This document shows, piece after piece, positions 5,255 through 5,511 of a DNA stretch of 5,511 nt. Positions within the stretch are counted from its first letter, which is position 1. The number at the start of each line of letters is the position of its first letter. Origin of the DNA: Erysipelotrichaceae bacterium (lineage in GTDB: Bacteria > Bacillota_I > Bacilli_A > RFN20 > CAG-826); the NCBI GenBank assembly GCA_031271635.1, contig JAISVG010000071.1, positions 1-5,511 of the forward strand, read 5' to 3'. Both the position numbers and the translations under genes were made by a program. The notes beneath the pieces were generated by a model. That model saw only the letters and a program-made list of their open reading frames with translations, was not told the DNA's origin and did not search any database.

Positions 5255-5511
5255 ATGACAAAGAGAATAGTAGTTAAAAATGTCGAAATCTCAACAAAAG
5301 AATTCAATAAGATATCATATATTTCGCTTACTGATATTGCGAAATTAAAGAATCTTGATAATCCTGCTGATGTCATTAATAAGTGGATGACAAATAAGGA
5401 TTCCTTTGATTTCTATTGCTTATGGGAAGAATTATTTAATCCTGGTTTTAATTTAGCGGAATCCCGCGAAATTAAAGTTAAAGATATTGGCTACAACTTT
5501 TTTACCATATC
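5255..5511 (+). CDS. KilA-N domain protein, N-terminal part (3' end outside window)
   Basis: Eighty-five codons are visible and the frame is still open at the right edge. After a short lead (MTKRIVVKNVEISTKEF), residues from about 20 onward match the KilA-N domain: YISLTDIAKLKN (22-33), DNPADVINKWM (35-45), FDFYCLWEELFNPGFN (51-66), then an EIKVKDIGYNFFTI segment (72-85). The invariant-type W44, the LWE at 56-58 and the NPxFN at 62-66 are all present. KilA-N is a DNA-binding domain found in large DNA viruses, phages and stand-alone bacterial proteins, often in accessory regions. The cellular role of the stand-alone type is not established, and I assign none here. The start is backed by a good Shine-Dalgarno. 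GC is about 30%, lower than the operon to the left, which fits recent acquisition. The C-terminal half, which would show whether another domain is fused, is not visible. Confidence 0.85.
   Translation, partial: MTKRIVVKNVEISTKEFNKISYISLTDIAKLKNLDNPADVINKWMTNKDSFDFYCLWEELFNPGFNLAESREIKVKDIGYNFFTI

Overview
The window is 5.5 kb of AT-rich bacterial DNA. A few lines counted by eye give about 35-50% GC across the housekeeping genes and about 30% at the right end. It is densely packed and reads like a low-GC Firmicute or a Mollicutes-related lineage. Every tryptophan codon in the intact genes is TGG, no gene needs TGA read as Trp, and all five visible stop codons are TAA. This argues for the standard bacterial code rather than the Mycoplasma/Spiroplasma code. 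It fits an Acholeplasma-like, Erysipelotrichia-like or RF39-like organism, but the sequence alone does not settle the lineage.

Left part (1-4460, + strand): a tightly coupled operon segment. It contains the 3' end of ftsZ (cell division GTPase), ileS (isoleucyl-tRNA synthetase, complete), lspA (lipoprotein signal peptidase II, complete) and an rluD/ylyB-type 23S rRNA pseudouridine synthase. Each junction overlaps: ftsZ/ileS by 1 base (TAATG), ileS/lspA by 17 bases, and lspA/rluD by about 14 bases. This implies one transcript and translational coupling. The ileS-lspA-rluD order matches the conserved Firmicutes neighbourhood (ileS, lspA and ylyB in Bacillus). Having ftsZ directly in front leaves no room for the T-box leader that often controls ileS in Firmicutes.

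Middle part (4426-5106, - strand): a convergent gene for ribonuclease HIII, whose 3' end overlaps the end of rluD by 35 bases. It consists of the catalytic domain only, without the N-terminal substrate-binding domain usual in RNase HIII. It has no visible Shine-Dalgarno sequence, but a perfect TATAAT lies 6 bases before its ATG, which suggests a leaderless transcript.

Right part (5107-5511): a 148-base, very AT-rich divergent intergenic region holds short palindromes and repeats. It is followed by the 5' end of a + strand gene encoding a KilA-N domain protein, cut by the window edge. KilA-N is a DNA-binding domain common in phages and accessory islands. With the drop in GC, this is the one place where the window appears to leave the conserved core. 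No complete novel system is visible here; if one exists it lies to the right of this window.
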